DNA of 64,000 bases. Origin: Candidatus Zixiibacteriota bacterium. GTDB taxonomy: Bacteria; Desulfobacterota; Binatia; UBA9968. Both the position numbers and the translations under genes were made by a program. The stretch lies in NCBI GenBank assembly GCA_035574315.1, contig DATLYW010000033.1, positions 124,001 to 188,000 on the forward strand, read 5' to 3'. Of the stretch, positions 63,544 through 64,000 are shown in pieces (position 1 is the stretch's first letter; every line of letters begins with the position of its first letter). Below the pieces are notes generated by a model. The model was given only the letters and a program-made list of their open reading frames with translations. It searched no databases and had not been told where the DNA came from.

Positions 63544-64000
63544 TCACTGGATCTTGGTTTCCAGCTGCTCGATCAACCGCGCGAGATCCTTGTCTTGCGG
63601 AGTCAAGGCGAGGGCGCCGCGGAATTCCTCCAGCGCCCGGTGGATCATTCCCTTGGCGAGATAGAGCCGTCCCAGGTTGAGATACGGAAAGTGGCGCGGC
63701 TCGTAACGTTTGGCGGTCTTCGCGCGCTCGAGCCACGGGATCGCTTCGTCGGGCCGTCGCTGCTGCATGAGATAGACGCCGATGTCGTTGTAGGGATTGC
63801 CGAAATCCGGGTCCAGCCGGATGGCGATCTCGCACTGCTCGATCGCCTCGTCGATACGCCCCTGAAAGCTGTAGGCCCAGCCGAGATAGGTGTGGGCGTC
63901 GGCGGTCGGACAGAGTTCGATCGACAGCTTGTACAGGCGGATCGCCTCGTCGAGCTCTCCGGCCATCTGCCGGTCCATTGCCTGCTTGATCAGCTCGTAG
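63544..64000 (-). CDS. TPR-repeat protein (partial, 5' end outside window)
   Basis: The frame stays open past 63978 to the window edge, reading YELIKQAMDRQMAGELDEAI, so the true start is probably just outside. The visible 150 or so residues contain at least three tetratricopeptide repeats (LYKLSIELCPTADAHTYLGW, AIEQCEIAIRLDPDFGNPY, ALEEFRGALALTPQDKD) and no signal peptide or other domain. Such proteins are protein-interaction scaffolds. Its partner cannot be named from sequence. It is convergent with the aminotransferase gene, ending 6 bp from its stop. Confidence 0.85.
   Translation of the reverse strand, partial: YELIKQAMDRQMAGELDEAIRLYKLSIELCPTADAHTYLGWAYSFQGRIDEAIEQCEIAIRLDPDFGNPYNDIGVYLMQQRRPDEAIPWLERAKTAKRYEPRHFPYLNLGRLYLAKGMIHRALEEFRGALALTPQDKDLARLIEQLETKIQ

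Overview
The window is a GC-rich, gene-dense piece of bacterial chromosome with no rRNA, tRNA, CRISPR array, transposase or prophage genes that I could find. The gene order rimP-nusA-ylxR-infB-DUF503-rbfA-truB, an NtrB/NtrC pair, a GTP-type PEP carboxykinase, and many TRAP, tripartite-tricarboxylate and substrate-binding-protein transporters beside CoA-transferase, flavin-monooxygenase and amidohydrolase genes resemble uncultured deltaproteobacteria-like lineages (Desulfobacterota or Binatota sensu lato, or Methylomirabilota). The sequence alone does not fix the phylum.

Layout. 0-1.8 kb: a YqjE/DUF883 envelope pair and an ABC-type binding protein. 1.8-6.2 kb (minus strand): a class V aminotransferase, serA and purA behind a sigma70-like promoter and a ZTP (pfl) riboswitch whose terminator overlaps the aptamer's 3' part. 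This is the clearest regulatory story in the window, linking serine/one-carbon supply and AMP synthesis to ZMP/ZTP level. 6.2-9.7 kb: dinB, then a HAD phosphatase and an aldo/keto reductase bracketed by an inverted pair of about 100-bp intergenic repeats, then a DUF167 gene. 9.7-25 kb: an accessory catabolic and uptake region (two MFS carriers, an M24-like protein lacking both aspartate metal ligands, a family III CoA transferase, an LLM flavoprotein, a DUF6282 hydrolase, a TAXI-TRAP system, ilvD, an FMN alpha-hydroxy-acid dehydrogenase). 25-30 kb: a heme-oxygenase-fold protein, queF, a KefB-type antiporter and dnaB.

29.8-33.6 kb (minus strand): ntrB-ntrC-thiE-MaoC, tightly packed. 33.7-40.2 kb: the translation/transcription cluster with a hairpin leader before rimP. 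40.2-50.2 kb: pckG, an orphan hypothetical gene, a J-domain/zinc-ribbon protein, an SDR, a coproheme decarboxylase (ChdC), DUF4126, UbiD, and a catalytic/non-catalytic M16 peptidase pair. 50.2-64 kb: a response regulator, a CCA/poly(A) polymerase family gene overlapping a lone molybdenum hydroxylase large subunit, a TctC plus fused TctA-TctB uptake system next to a three-GAF sensor kinase, an aldehyde dehydrogenase with a class III aminotransferase carrying a five-cysteine insert, and a partial TPR protein.

The less ordinary features are the ZTP-switched aminotransferase-serA-purA operon, a modular intergenic repeat family with a roughly 9-nt period, the ligand-deficient M24 protein, the TctA-TctB fusion whose linker resembles that repeat, and a perfect dyad over the likely tctC promoter. 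I did not find a convincing wholly new multi-gene defence or mobile system.
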